A stretch of DNA of 64,000 nucleotides from Hymenobacter busanensis (lineage in GTDB: Bacteria; Bacteroidota; Bacteroidia; Cytophagales; Hymenobacteraceae). Positions within the stretch are counted from its first letter, which is position 1. Each line of letters starts with the position of its first letter. Where the stretch lies: positions 186,001 through 250,000 of the forward strand of contig NZ_VTWU01000007.1 of assembly GCF_008727865.1 (NCBI RefSeq). The letters are read 5' to 3'. The position numbers were made by a program, and so were the translations under genes. The notes beneath the pieces are model-generated. The model did no database searches, was not told the DNA's origin, and saw only the letters and a list, made by a program, of their open reading frames with translations. Of the stretch, positions 15,868-24,534 are shown piece by piece.

Positions 15868-16872
15868 ATGACAAACCTAGGGCAGATGCTGCGCGTGGTG
15901 CGGCCGGTGGTGTGGTTTCACCTGCTGGTCTGGACGCTCTTTTTCCTGCCCACCGTGCTCAGCTACCACAGCGAGTATCCGGCCAGCAGTGCCCTGCTCA
16001 TGGAGGGCAGCTACCTGTTCTACTTTGCCGTTGCCATCTACTTCGACCGGTTTCTGCTGCGGCCCTGGCTGCTCGGGTGCGGCCACCGCGTGGCCTACTG
16101 GGTGAGTACCGGCGTGCTGGCTTTGGCCTACGGCTGGGCCGGCGTATACGTCACGGAGGTCTTTTTCGGCTGGCGCGACTCGCTCGTGCGCCTCATCACG
16201 CGCTTCTACTTCCTGGGCTTCATCTTCGCCATGATTGACGCCTACTTCGAAAACCAGCGCAAGGAGCGGCACCTGCACCAGTTGGCCGCCGAGCACGCCC
16301 ACATGCAGCTCAGCCTGCTGAAAGCCCAGGTGAATCCGCATTTCCTCTTCAATACGCTCAACAACCTCTACGCCCTCACCCTCCACAACTCGCCCCAGTC
16401 GCCGGCTGTGGTGCTGCAGCTGGCCGAGCTCATGCGCTACATGTTCAGCACGGCGCCTTTGGAGCACGTGCCGCTGAGCAAGGAAGTGGAGCACCTGCGG
16501 CACTACGTAGAGCTGGAGCGGCTGCGCCTGAGCCAGCGGGCCGTCGTCGAGTTCAACGCCCAGGGCCCGTTCGACGGCCAGCAGCTGCCGCCCATGCTGC
16601 TGATTCCGTTCGTGGAAAACGCCTTCAAGCACGGCGTCGAAGCCGCCACCGGGCGCGTGTTTGTGACTATTGATGTGGCGCTGCAGGGCCGGGAGTTGTT
16701 TCTGGTGGTCGAAAACAGCAAGCCCGCCCATGCCGAGCCCGCACCGGCCAACGCCGGCACCGGCCTGCCCAACGTGCAGAAACGCCTCGCCCTGCTCTTT
16801 CCCGGCCGCCACCAGCTCAGCATCGACGACGAGGCCACCACCTACCGCGTGAGCCTGCAACTTGCCCTATGA
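15868..16872 (+). CDS. LytS/YehU-type sensor histidine kinase (334 aa)
   Basis: The protein starts with four membrane segments (VVWFHLLVWTLFFLPTVL, SYLFYFAVAIYFDRFLL, STGVLALAYGWAGVYV, FYFLGFIFAMIDAYF), then a short coiled coil and the His_kinase domain. The phospho-acceptor is in KAQVNPHFLFNTLNNLYA (His 158). ATP-binding motifs are LPPMLLIPFVENAFKHG (N box) and NAGTGLPNVQKRLALLFPG (G box). Length is normal. The start at 15868 is preferred over 15796 because the extra 24 residues lack homology-like features. The stop overlaps the ATG of the response regulator by four bases, so the pair is co-translated. Signal sensed is unknown. Confidence 0.94.
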   Translation: MTNLGQMLRVVRPVVWFHLLVWTLFFLPTVLSYHSEYPASSALLMEGSYLFYFAVAIYFDRFLLRPWLLGCGHRVAYWVSTGVLALAYGWAGVYVTEVFFGWRDSLVRLITRFYFLGFIFAMIDAYFENQRKERHLHQLAAEHAHMQLSLLKAQVNPHFLFNTLNNLYALTLHNSPQSPAVVLQLAELMRYMFSTAPLEHVPLSKEVEHLRHYVELERLRLSQRAVVEFNAQGPFDGQQLPPMLLIPFVENAFKHGVEAATGRVFVTIDVALQGRELFLVVENSKPAHAEPAPANAGTGLPNVQKRLALLFPGRHQLSIDDEATTYRVSLQLAL

Positions 16873-17591
16873 AATTCCGCTGCCTTATTGTCGACGACGA
16901 GCCGCTGGCCCAGGAGGTGCTCGTCAAGTTCATTGCCCTGGTGCCCAGCCTGTCACTGGTGCAGAAGTGCGACAACGCTCTGGAAGCCCTGCAGGTGCTG
17001 CATTCCGAGAAAATCGACGTGCTCTTTACCGACATCAAAATGCCTGAGCTGTCGGGCCTGCAGTTGGCCCGCTCGCTCAGCAGCGCGCCCAAAATCATCC
17101 TCACCACGGCCTTTTCCGAGTACGCGCTCGAAGGCTTCGACCTCGGCGTGACCGACTACCTGATGAAGCCCTTTTCGTTCGAGCGGTTTCTGCTGGCCGT
17201 CAACCGCGCCGTGGGCGGCAAAGACCCGCGCGACACCGCCGCGCCCCCGCCGGCACCGGCCGCCGAGCCGGAGTTCCTGTTCTTCAAAGTCGACCGGCGC
17301 GTGGTGAAGGTGGCCCTGGCCGACGTGCTTTACCTACAGGGCTACGGCAACTACGTGAAGATTCACTTGCGCGGCGCCCGCACCCTGGTGGCCACCGACA
17401 AAATGACCAACGTGGAGAAGCTGCTCACCGGCGCCACGTTCATGCGCGTGCACAAGTCCTACATCGTGGCCCTGGCCCACATCAGCGAGTACGACCACGC
17501 CAGCCTCGCCGTCGAAGGCGTCACGCTGCCCATCGGCGACGTGTACCGCAAGGGCTTTATGGAAACGATGAAAGCCCAGGCAAACGGGTAG
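16869..17591 (+). CDS. LytTR-type response regulator (240 aa)
   Basis: The receiver domain (1-115) has the acidic pair in LIVDDEPLAQEVL, the phospho-acceptor in VLFTDIKMPELSGLQL (Asp 55), the conserved Thr in KIILTTAFSEYALEGF and the Lys in DYLMKPFSFERFL. A proline-rich linker leads to a LytTR DNA-binding domain (about 140-238): FFKVDRRVVKVALADVLYL, GYGNYVKIHLR, MRVHKSYIVAL, LPIGDVYRKGF. It is phosphorylated by the overlapping kinase and probably binds paired direct repeats. Its targets are not visible from sequence alone. Confidence 0.95.
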   Translation: MKFRCLIVDDEPLAQEVLVKFIALVPSLSLVQKCDNALEALQVLHSEKIDVLFTDIKMPELSGLQLARSLSSAPKIILTTAFSEYALEGFDLGVTDYLMKPFSFERFLLAVNRAVGGKDPRDTAAPPPAPAAEPEFLFFKVDRRVVKVALADVLYLQGYGNYVKIHLRGARTLVATDKMTNVEKLLTGATFMRVHKSYIVALAHISEYDHASLAVEGVTLPIGDVYRKGFMETMKAQANG

Positions 17592-17671
17592 GCAGTGGGC
17601 CTGCATACGGAAACGGGGCACCAGCAGAATCCTGCCAATGCCCCGCTCAACGCAAACGCATTCGGACGCGC

Positions 17672-19594
17672 TTAGTCCATAAATTCCGCCAACTCCAGCC
17701 ACCTCTCGCCCTTGCTGTCCAGCTCGGCGTCGGTGCGTTTGAGCTCGGCGGCCCAGTCGGCCAGCTCTTTGTGCGAGCCGGCGCCCGAGTTCAGCTTGCC
17801 GATCAGCTCCTGCTTCTGGGCTTCGAGGCGCTCCAGGTCCTTTTCCAGCGTTTCGTACTCCTTCTTTTCCGCAAACGTGGCCTTGCGCTTTGGAGCCGCG
17901 GAAGCCGCTGCTGGCACCGGTGCGGCCTTCGTCTCAGCCGACGGCGCCACCCCGGCCGCGGCCTTGGCGCTGCGGGCCTGCTGGCGGGCATATTCCTCGG
18001 CTTCGTGCTCTTTCTGCCACTCGCGGTAGTCGGTGTAGTTGCCGGGGAACTGCCGAATCTGCCCGCCGGGCTCCAGCACAAACACGTGCTCCACCAAGGC
18101 ATCCATGAAGTACCGGTCGTGGCTCACAATGAGCAGGCAGCCGGTGAAATTCAGCAGGAAGTCTTCGAGGATGTTGAGCGTGATGATGTCGAGGTCGTTG
18201 GTCGGCTCGTCGAGAATCAGGAAGTTCGGATTCTTGATGAGCACGCGCAGCAGCTGCAGGCGGCGCTTTTCGCCCCCGCTCAGCTTGCTCACCAGCGTGT
18301 ACTGCTGGGCTGGCGGAAACTGGAAGTGCTGCAGAAACTGCGACGCCGTTACTACGTCGCCGTTGGCCATTTCCACCACTTCGGCCACTTCCTTCACAAT
18401 GTCAATCACGCGCTGGGTTTCGTCGAACTCCAACTCCGTCTGGGTGTAGTAGCCGAATACGGTCGTCTGGCCCGCGTCCACCACGCCCGAGTCGGGCGCA
18501 ATCTTGCCCGTGAGCATGTTCAGCAGCGTCGACTTGCCCGCGCCGTTTGGCCCGATCAGGCCGATGCGGTCCTTTTTCTTGAACACGTAGCTGAAGTCGT
18601 CGAGCACCACCTTGTCGCCCCAATGCTTGTGCAGGTGCTCTACTTCGATGATTTTGCCGCCCTGGCGCGTGGTTTTCACGCTCAGCTCCAGCTGCGGACC
18701 ACCAATCTTGGTCTTGGCCTTTTCCTGGGTTTCGTAGAAGGCGTCGATGCGGGCCTTTTGCTTGGTGCCGCGGGCTTGGGGCTGGCGGCGCATCCATTCC
18801 AACTCCTTGCGCAGCAGGTTGCGGGCTTTCTCCACCTCGGCTACTTCCATCTGCTCCCGCTCGGCCTTCTTCTCCACGAAGTAGGAGTAGTTGCCTTGGT
18901 AGCGGTGCACGCGGCCCTGGTCCAGCTCCACAATCTCGTTGGCCACCTTATCTAGGAAGTACCTATCGTGGGTTACCATCAGCAGGGTGAGGGTGGGGGA
19001 GGCCAGCCGGTTTTCCAGCCACTCGATGGTGTCCAGGTCCAAATGGTTGGTGGGCTCGTCCAAAATCAGCACTTCCGGCTCCTCGATGAGCACCCGCGCC
19101 AGGGCCACGCGCTTGCGCTGCCCGCCCGAGAGGTGCTTCACCTGCCGCTCCAGCAGCGGCCCCAGAATGCCCAAACGGCCCAGAATCTGCTTTACCTGCG
19201 CCTCGTAGTCCCAGGCGTTCAGTGCGTCCATCTGCTCCATTACCCGCTGCAAGTCATCCGACTTGTGTTTGGGGTCGTTCACCACGTGCTCGTAGTCGCG
19301 AATGGCGGCCAGCGTATCATTCTGCGAAGCAAAAATGGTTTGCTCAACCGTCAGCTCTTCGTCGAATACCGGCTGCTGGCCCAGGAAGGCCACCCGAATG
19401 CCCTTGCGCACGCTCACCAAGCCGGTATCGGGCGGCTCCAGGCCCGCCAGAATGCGCAGCAGCGTGGTTTTGCCCGAGCCGTTGATGCCCACCAGCGCCA
19501 CCCGCTGCCCTTGTTGCAGGCCGAAGCCCAAGTCGCGGAACAACCAGCGGTCCGCGTAATTTTTAGAGAGATTTTCGCCAGAAAGCAGATTCAT
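17672..19594 (-). CDS. ABC-F family ATPase (Uup-like, 640 aa)
   Basis: This soluble double-ATPase protein lacks membrane segments and belongs to the ribosome-associated ABC-F group. First cassette: Walker A GINGSGKTT, signature LSGGQRKRVALARVL, Walker B EVLILDEPTNHLDL. The interdomain linker (about 235-310) is charged and helical with RRQPQARGTKQKARI, as in other ABC-F proteins. Second cassette: GPNGAGKST, LSGGEKRRLQLL, FLILDEPTNDLD. The C-terminal 110 residues form a coiled coil (KKEYETLEKDLERLEAQKQE) as in Uup. It likely aids translation under stress; antibiotic resistance is possible but not indicated. A perfect TACCTTTG box lies five bases before the ATG. Confidence 0.95.
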   Translation of the reverse strand: MNLLSGENLSKNYADRWLFRDLGFGLQQGQRVALVGINGSGKTTLLRILAGLEPPDTGLVSVRKGIRVAFLGQQPVFDEELTVEQTIFASQNDTLAAIRDYEHVVNDPKHKSDDLQRVMEQMDALNAWDYEAQVKQILGRLGILGPLLERQVKHLSGGQRKRVALARVLIEEPEVLILDEPTNHLDLDTIEWLENRLASPTLTLLMVTHDRYFLDKVANEIVELDQGRVHRYQGNYSYFVEKKAEREQMEVAEVEKARNLLRKELEWMRRQPQARGTKQKARIDAFYETQEKAKTKIGGPQLELSVKTTRQGGKIIEVEHLHKHWGDKVVLDDFSYVFKKKDRIGLIGPNGAGKSTLLNMLTGKIAPDSGVVDAGQTTVFGYYTQTELEFDETQRVIDIVKEVAEVVEMANGDVVTASQFLQHFQFPPAQQYTLVSKLSGGEKRRLQLLRVLIKNPNFLILDEPTNDLDIITLNILEDFLLNFTGCLLIVSHDRYFMDALVEHVFVLEPGGQIRQFPGNYTDYREWQKEHEAEEYARQQARSAKAAAGVAPSAETKAAPVPAAASAAPKRKATFAEKKEYETLEKDLERLEAQKQELIGKLNSGAGSHKELADWAAELKRTDAELDSKGERWLELAEFMD

Positions 19595-19598
19595 AGCG

Positions 19599-19606
19599 CA
19601 AAGGTA
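19599..19606 (-). promoter_or_regulatory. -7 box TACCTTTG immediately upstream of the ABC-F start codon
   Basis: The plus-strand CAAAGGTA reads TACCTTTG on the minus strand, a perfect match to the Bacteroidota TAnnTTTG element. It ends five bases before the ATG at 19594, so transcription would begin at or within a few bases of the start codon, implying a leaderless or near-leaderless mRNA. No clear -33 TTTG was found. Confidence 0.6.
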
Positions 19607-19682
19607 CTGCGGCTAATTGCTAGAATACAGTCGCCTTCGTAACTAGCGTCGCCAAGCCCGCGCCTACCTACTTTTTATTTCG

Positions 19683-20198
19683 TTGCAGATAGACTTCCAT
19701 AAGAGCATCAAGGCAGGTTACCTGCTCCAAAAATGGTCTTTGGGAGCCGTGCTGGAATACTTTTTTTACGCATTCTTGCCCCTTACGTGGTTGCCGGTGA
19801 CTCTCTTGGCGTGGCTCATTCCAACGGGCTACCCCAACATGAACCTGCTCGTTGCCTTGGTTCTGTTGGCCGCTGTTTGGGCTTGGTATGGTCGTAGCCT
19901 AAGCCTGATGCATCGGCTCATCCGAATAGAAAGTTCGTTAACCCAACCTGCGCTGCAATTGTGGCTCAAAAAGCAGTTTCCGCACTGGTATTTGGAGCAG
20001 CAAACGCACCAGTTATGGTGTCTGCAAGAACCCAAGAACAACTACCTGTATATCCTGATAACACCCCGCGCCATCTATGCCAACCTTTATTCGCTCGGGC
20101 GCGGAGGAGTTCCTTCGCCGTTTAATGCCCGGGCAAACTATAAGCATATGGGCCAGCTCAAACAGGCATTGGAGTCCGAACGAGGCGAGTCGGAATAG
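19683..20198 (+). CDS. Hypothetical membrane protein (about 171 aa, probable TTG start)
   Basis: No family is recognised. The N-terminal 70 residues include two predicted membrane segments (YFFYAFLPLTWLPVTLLAWL and MNLLVALVLLAAVWAWYG); the rest is a soluble domain with HWYLEQQTHQLWCLQEP and YLYILITPRAIYANLYSLGR. No ATG precedes the first conserved-looking residues in frame, and TTG at 19683 follows a T-rich stretch, so a TTG start is favoured; an internal ATG near 19839 would remove the first membrane segment. The gene is divergent from the ABC-F gene, with 88 bp between them. Confidence 0.6.
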   Translation: MQIDFHKSIKAGYLLQKWSLGAVLEYFFYAFLPLTWLPVTLLAWLIPTGYPNMNLLVALVLLAAVWAWYGRSLSLMHRLIRIESSLTQPALQLWLKKQFPHWYLEQQTHQLWCLQEPKNNYLYILITPRAIYANLYSLGRGGVPSPFNARANYKHMGQLKQALESERGESE

Positions 20199-20206
20199 CT
20201 GCCAAC

Positions 20207-20446
20207 TCAGATGATCCGCACCCGGTCCACGTGCACGTCGTCGCGCAGGATTTCGAGGCCGCGGTAGGCCAGCGGCCGGCCGGTGTTGGTGGTCAGCTCG
20301 CCGCCGTCGCCGTGCAGGCTCGACACATCAATGACGAGTTGCGTGTACTTCCGCTCGCCGAGTTCTATGGCCACCGGGCGGCCCTTGGCGGCATCGAAAT
20401 GGGTAAGGGCTTGGTCAATTTCGTCAAGGATGACGCTGCGGGACAT
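20207..20446 (-). CDS. Small hypothetical protein (79 aa)
   Basis: A short gene with coding-like composition, beginning MSRSVILDEIDQALTHF and continuing PVAIELGERKYTQLVIDV and NTGRPLAYRGLEILRDD. It has no signal peptide and no known motif. Upstream in-frame sequence to 20854 lies antisense to the murI start region and is rejected. It is convergent with the gene at 19683 (8-bp gap) and divergent from murI. It may be a phage-tail-like or cytoplasmic orphan; no function is proposed. Confidence 0.55.
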   Translation of the reverse strand: MSRSVILDEIDQALTHFDAAKGRPVAIELGERKYTQLVIDVSSLHGDGGELTTNTGRPLAYRGLEILRDDVHVDRVRII

Positions 20447-20701
20447 ACAGGAAGAAGGGTAGTAAGGAGGAGCCAACATACGCATTTCACGACACGTGCA
20501 CGCCACGGTAGGTTGCAGCTCGGCCATTTTCGGGTACGCTGCGCGCTCTTCCACGGTCCGACAAGGGGTAGTTTGGGGCAATGAAAAGAAAGGCGCCGGG
20601 AGCCATAAATAAGCTGGCTGTAAGCTCTTAACGTCGGTCGAAGGCGCTTCGAAAACGGCTTGATAGCCCAGCGCAGGCCCAAAACCATTTATCTTCGGCC
20701 C

Positions 20702-21547
20702 ATGTCTATACCTGCCACTGCCCACCCCGCTGCTTTCACCGACCTGCGCCCCATTGGCGTGTTCGACAGCGGCATTGGCGGGCTCACGGTGGCCCGCGCC
20801 GTGCGCAACCTGCTGCCCCACGAGCGGCTCGTGTATTTTGGCGACACGGCCCACCTGCCCTACGGCGACAAAAGCACGGCTGCTATTCAGGCCTATTCCA
20901 TCAAGATTTGCGACTTACTCCTGCGCCAGCAGTGCAAGGTCATTCTTATTGCCTGCAACTCGGCCTCGGCGGCAGCCTACGAGCTGGTGCGCGAATACGT
21001 GGGCTCGAAAGCGCGCGTGCTCAACGTCATCGACCCCATTGTCCAGTACGTAGGCCAGCATTACGCCGGGCGCACCGTGGGCCTCATCGGCACCAAGCAA
21101 ACGGTGGGCTCCAACGTGTACCGCAAGAAAATCGACGCGCTCGGCCAAGGCATTAGTCTGCAGGCGCTGGCCACGCCGCTACTGGCGCCCATGGTCGAGG
21201 AGGGTTTCGTGCACAACGCCGTCAGCCAGAGCGTGGTCAACAACTACCTATCCGACCCCGCGCTGGACGGCATCGACGCCCTGGTACTGGCCTGCACGCA
21301 CTACCCCCTTATTCGGGAGCAAATTGTGGAGTTCTACCAAGGCCAAACCGATGTGCTCGACCCATCCGACACGGTAGCGCAAGCGTTGCAGGCGTTGTTG
21401 CAAGCGCATGCCCTGACCGCGCCGGCAACGGTGCAGCCGCCCAAACACCATTTCTACGTGTCGGATTTCACGCCGTCTTTTGAAGAAAGTACGCGGCTGT
21501 TTTTTGGACAAGAAGTTGATCTAGAGCATTATCCGCTATGGGAGTAA
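20702..21547 (+). CDS. murI: Glutamate racemase
   Basis: The enzyme interconverts L- and D-glutamate to supply D-Glu for peptidoglycan. The N-terminus RPIGVFDSGIGGLTVARAV carries the substrate-binding loop; YFGDTAHLPYG is a second family block; the catalytic cysteines are in IACNSASAAA and LACTHYPLI. Length 281 is normal (about 260-290). The ATG at 20702 is preferred because a TATCTTCG -7-like box lies immediately upstream at 20690-20697, excluding the longer reading from 20660. The gene stands alone, followed by 220 bp of very AT-rich DNA before the curli genes. Confidence 0.95.
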   Translation: MSIPATAHPAAFTDLRPIGVFDSGIGGLTVARAVRNLLPHERLVYFGDTAHLPYGDKSTAAIQAYSIKICDLLLRQQCKVILIACNSASAAAYELVREYVGSKARVLNVIDPIVQYVGQHYAGRTVGLIGTKQTVGSNVYRKKIDALGQGISLQALATPLLAPMVEEGFVHNAVSQSVVNNYLSDPALDGIDALVLACTHYPLIREQIVEFYQGQTDVLDPSDTVAQALQALLQAHALTAPATVQPPKHHFYVSDFTPSFEESTRLFFGQEVDLEHYPLWE

Positions 21548-21768
21548 AGTATTTTACCTATTAGTAGTTTAAAATCGTAATTGTTATTTATCGGTATAGT
21601 TTTAATTTTTGCATGAATAGTTAAAAATATTACATCTATATCATAGTATTATTCTTTTAAATATTTATGTTTATGGGGCAAAAGTAAACAAGTGAGTCAA
21701 CTGCTTGCCGTTTGCTGACTGCTTACTTATCTGGCTGCGCCATCAGCCAATCATATTGCTCCACCGTG
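21548..21768. promoter_or_regulatory. AT-rich control region upstream of the curli locus
   Basis: This 221-bp spacer is far richer in A and T than its surroundings. It includes TTTTAATTTTTGC near 21600-21612, close to the TAnnTTTG -7 element with one extra T. It is the probable promoter region for csgE-csgF-csgG. No individual operator can be defined. Confidence 0.45.
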
Positions 21769-22323
21769 ATGCGTCGTTCTAAAAAGAATGAAGCGCAACC
21801 ACCGAATCCTGTCCTGATTCTGTGGTGGCGCCCTTGGGTAATGGGCCTCAGTTGCATGCTGCTGGGGTGGACTGCCCCGGCTGTCGGTCTGGCCCAAGCC
21901 AAGCCTGCTGCTGCTCTGCCGCGGCAGGTAGAGGATGCGCTGCGCCGCGTGATGCAGCCCGATTCGGCTGCCACGCGGGCAAAATTCCGACCTACGGAAA
22001 TCGAGGGATTGGTAGTCGATCAAACCATTACCAAAGTGGGGCACGATTTCTACGACGTGTTTTACACCCGCTGGGAAGCCCCGCCCGGCGCTTCCGACTT
22101 CACGGTTATAATTCACGAAAAGCCGGCGCGCGGCACAGCTACGCTGGTTTCGGTAGAAGTTAACGATTCCGAAATAATGGAGCTGCCGCTGCAGCCCAAG
22201 TTCGATGTAGTAGAAGCCGCGGCCCAGGATGCGGTGGCCTCGGTGCAGGAATACCTCGCCAACTACGAAGCCATCCGCCGCCAACTCGATGGCGCCGATC
22301 AATCCGGCTCGGGCATCTTTTGA
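21769..22323 (+). CDS. csgE: CsgE-like curli assembly protein (184 aa)
   Basis: CsgE caps the periplasmic side of the CsgG channel and delivers curlins. The MRRSKK start at 21769 gives a positively charged N-terminus and hydrophobic signal (VMGLSCMLLGW) ending around GLAQA. The mature part has the CsgE pattern: TEIEGLVVDQTITKVGHDFY, DVFYTRWEAPPGASDF, TVIIHEKPARG and EVNDSEIMELPLQP. Slightly longer than the E. coli protein because of a C-terminal tail (NYEAIRRQLDGADQSGSGIF). csgF follows 38 bp later. Family identity is well supported by the GLVVDQTITKxGxxFY core. Confidence 0.92.
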   Translation: MRRSKKNEAQPPNPVLILWWRPWVMGLSCMLLGWTAPAVGLAQAKPAAALPRQVEDALRRVMQPDSAATRAKFRPTEIEGLVVDQTITKVGHDFYDVFYTRWEAPPGASDFTVIIHEKPARGTATLVSVEVNDSEIMELPLQPKFDVVEAAAQDAVASVQEYLANYEAIRRQLDGADQSGSGIF

Positions 22324-22361
22324 AGCTGCTTTTCCACTGTTCCACCTTGTTACGTGCCGTT

Positions 22362-22805
22362 ATGAAGACGCTCCTCCGCTTCTCCCATTCTTTTGTGGTG
22401 CTTGCCGCATTATGCGCGTTGGCCCTGCTTGCACCGCGGCCACTCGCCGCCCAAGACCTAGTGTACGAACCAAAAAATCCGTCGTTTGGGGGCGGCAATA
22501 CCTTCAACTATTCTTGGCTGCTGAGTTCGGCGCAGGCCCAGAACAAGATCGAGGACAAGTCGACCAAGTCGTTGCTGGAACGTGACCCGCTCAAGGAATT
22601 CGAGCAGAGCATGAACCAACAAATTCTGTCGCAGTTGTCGCGTCAACTCATCACCTCGCAGTTCGGCGAGACGGGTATCAAAGAGGGGACCTACAACATC
22701 GGGGCGTATCAGATCAACGTGACGCCCGGCAACAACGGCATTTCGGTGCAAATCACAGACAGCGGTACCGGTAACCAAACCACCGTCGTCATTCCGTTTT
22801 TCTAG
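22362..22805 (+). CDS. csgF: CsgF-like curli assembly protein (147 aa)
   Basis: CsgF inserts into the CsgG pore from outside and couples secretion to nucleation. The signal peptide ends near RPLAA; the mature N-terminus QDLVYEPKNPSFGGGNTF is the hallmark pore-binding segment. Later landmarks are DPLKEFEQSMNQQILSQLS and GTYNIGAYQINVTPG. Length is typical. The ATG at 22362 is preferred over the in-frame ATG at 22320, which overlaps the csgE stop and would place extra residues before the signal. Confidence 0.95.
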   Translation: MKTLLRFSHSFVVLAALCALALLAPRPLAAQDLVYEPKNPSFGGGNTFNYSWLLSSAQAQNKIEDKSTKSLLERDPLKEFEQSMNQQILSQLSRQLITSQFGETGIKEGTYNIGAYQINVTPGNNGISVQITDSGTGNQTTVVIPFF

Positions 22806-22859
22806 CATCCCGGGTCGGCGCGGCTCGCCACGGCTGCATCGGCCCCTACCTCCACCGCC

Positions 22860-24296
22860 ATGCGTTTCCCCGTCTTCACCCGGCGTTTACTGGCGCCATT
22901 GGCTTTGCTGTTGACTAGCAGCTGCGCCTCCTATTTTCACCAGCCCTTGACCACCGAAAAAGCCCGCCTTGGGGCCGAGGTGCGGGGTAGCGCCATTTTG
23001 CGGAGCCTGCCGGCACCGCAGGAACGCGTGGTGGTGGCCGTCTACAAGTTTCGCGACCAGACGGGGCAGTACAAGCCCACGGCCAACGGCTCCAGCTTTT
23101 CCACGGCCGTGACGCAGGGCGCCACCAGCATCATGCTCCGGGCGCTGGAAGAGTCGCGCTGGTTTGACCCCATTGAGCGCGAAAACCTTGGCAACCTGCT
23201 CAACGAGCGGAAGATTATCCGCAGCAGCCGGGCCGAATACTCTGATGCTACCGGGCAAAAAGAGCCGGCGCTGCCACCCCTGCTTTTCGCCGGCGTTATC
23301 CTCGAAGGCGGCATCATCTCCTACGATGCCAACATGCTGACCGGTGGGGCGGGGTTGCGCTATTTTGGCGCCGGGGCATCGGGGCAGTACCGGCAGGACC
23401 GCGTGACGGTATACCTGCGGGCCATCAGCACCAGCAACGGGGAAATTCTGAAGACCGTTTACACCTCCAAAACCATCCTCTCGCAGCAGGTCGATGCCAG
23501 CCTGTTTCAGTTTGTGAGCTTTAAGCGGCTGCTGGAAACCGAAACCGGCTTTACCTACAACGAGCCATCTGAAATGGCGGTGAAAGAGGCCATCGAGAAG
23601 TCGGTGCAGGCATTGGTCATCGAAGGCATTCAGGAAGGGCTGTGGCTGCCGCGCGACCCAGCCGACCGCAATGGCCGGGCTGTCACCGAATACGTGCGCG
23701 AAAAGCAAGAAAACCAGTCCATCGACGTGCTGGGCCGTGCACTGCAGGAGCGCCGCAGCAGCTTGGGTATTGGCTTAACTGGCGCCGCACAGCGTTACAG
23801 CGGCGACTTTAGCCGGCCGCAAGTACAAGGTGGTGCCGAACTAACGCTGCGTTACGGCGGTGCCCGGAGCGGCCGGCTGGTAGGCGTGGTAAACTTGGGG
23901 CGGGGCACGTTGGGCGCTGGCGACTTCTACCGTGAAACCTTCAATTATGCCGAACTGGCCGGGCACCTGCGCCTCTTTCCCGAAGATAAATTCACGCCCT
24001 ATCTGCTGGCCGGCGGCGGCCTCACCACCCGCAGTCAGCCCGCGTTTGGCCGCACCGACTTGCTCCCGCACATGCTGGTGGGCATGGGTATGGAGGTAAT
24101 GCCCTTCGACCGGCTTGGTATTCACCTCGGCATCGACAACCACTACTACTTATCGGACCGCCTAGACCGCATGACCCACGGTAAATACAACGACTATTAC
24201 TGGTCGGTCAGGGCCGGAGTGGTGCTATATATAGGAGGGCGCAAGTCCGGACCGATTCCCGCTGCTCGCTCAACCTCAGTACCGAAGCTTGAATAA
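22860..24296 (+). CDS. csgG: CsgG curli secretion channel with extra C-terminal barrel-like domain (478 aa)
   Basis: CsgG forms the nonameric outer-membrane curlin channel. The N-terminus has a lipobox (LLLTSSCASYF, Cys about 22). The CsgG core (about 35-275) shows VVVAVYKFRDQTGQYKPT, TSIMLRALEESRWFDPIERE, NLLNERKIIRSSR, GGIISYDANMLTGGAGLRYF, QYRQDRVTVYLRAIS and AIEKSVQALVIEGIQEGLW. E. coli CsgG ends about there (277 residues). Residues about 295-465 resemble a small outer-membrane beta barrel (RYGGARSGRLVGVVNLGRG, AGHLRLFPEDKFTPYLLAGG, HLGIDNHYYLSDRLD). CsgG itself makes a composite barrel, so the extra domain is notable. A strong terminator follows. Confidence 0.94.
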   Translation: MRFPVFTRRLLAPLALLLTSSCASYFHQPLTTEKARLGAEVRGSAILRSLPAPQERVVVAVYKFRDQTGQYKPTANGSSFSTAVTQGATSIMLRALEESRWFDPIERENLGNLLNERKIIRSSRAEYSDATGQKEPALPPLLFAGVILEGGIISYDANMLTGGAGLRYFGAGASGQYRQDRVTVYLRAISTSNGEILKTVYTSKTILSQQVDASLFQFVSFKRLLETETGFTYNEPSEMAVKEAIEKSVQALVIEGIQEGLWLPRDPADRNGRAVTEYVREKQENQSIDVLGRALQERRSSLGIGLTGAAQRYSGDFSRPQVQGGAELTLRYGGARSGRLVGVVNLGRGTLGAGDFYRETFNYAELAGHLRLFPEDKFTPYLLAGGGLTTRSQPAFGRTDLLPHMLVGMGMEVMPFDRLGIHLGIDNHYYLSDRLDRMTHGKYNDYYWSVRAGVVLYIGGRKSGPIPAARSTSVPKLE

Positions 24297-24327
24297 GTAC
24301 CCATTCAAGTTGAATGCACTATTTCGC

Positions 24328-24378
24328 TAGCCCTCTTTGCTGCCACAGCCGTGGCAGCAAAGAGGGCTAAGGTTTTTT
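24328..24378 (+). terminator. Terminator after csgG
   Basis: A 19-bp perfect stem (TAGCCCTCTTTGCTGCCAC and its complement) with a four-base loop is followed by TTTTTT after a short AGG spacer. It separates the csgEFG unit from the curlin genes. Confidence 0.88.
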
Positions 24379-24465
24379 AGTGCCTCTTGAACTTCTGATA
24401 AAAGAGCCGCTGACGTTTATCAGTAAAAAATATATTAACAATTTTATAAAAAATATAACAAAAAT

Positions 24466-24495
24466 TTTATTAATTGTCGTGTCCCTCCGGCGGGA
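24466..24495 (+). promoter_or_regulatory. Promoter and GC-rich leader hairpin of the first curlin gene
   Basis: TTTATTAATTG (24466-24476) is followed by TCCCTCCGGCGGGA (24482-24495), a compact palindrome. The order and spacing match those upstream of the second curlin gene, so this is the likely -7 region plus leader hairpin. It lies about 40 bp before the ATG in an otherwise very AT-rich spacer. Confidence 0.55.
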
Positions 24496-24534
24496 ATCCA
24501 TTCTTCTCTTTTCATCCCCATTTCCCTCTAGTCA

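Noticed and set aside
15281-15874. A 197-aa reading of the DUF4907 gene
   Set aside because: The extra 89 residues translate the intergenic inverted repeats and would place the signal peptide in the middle of the protein.
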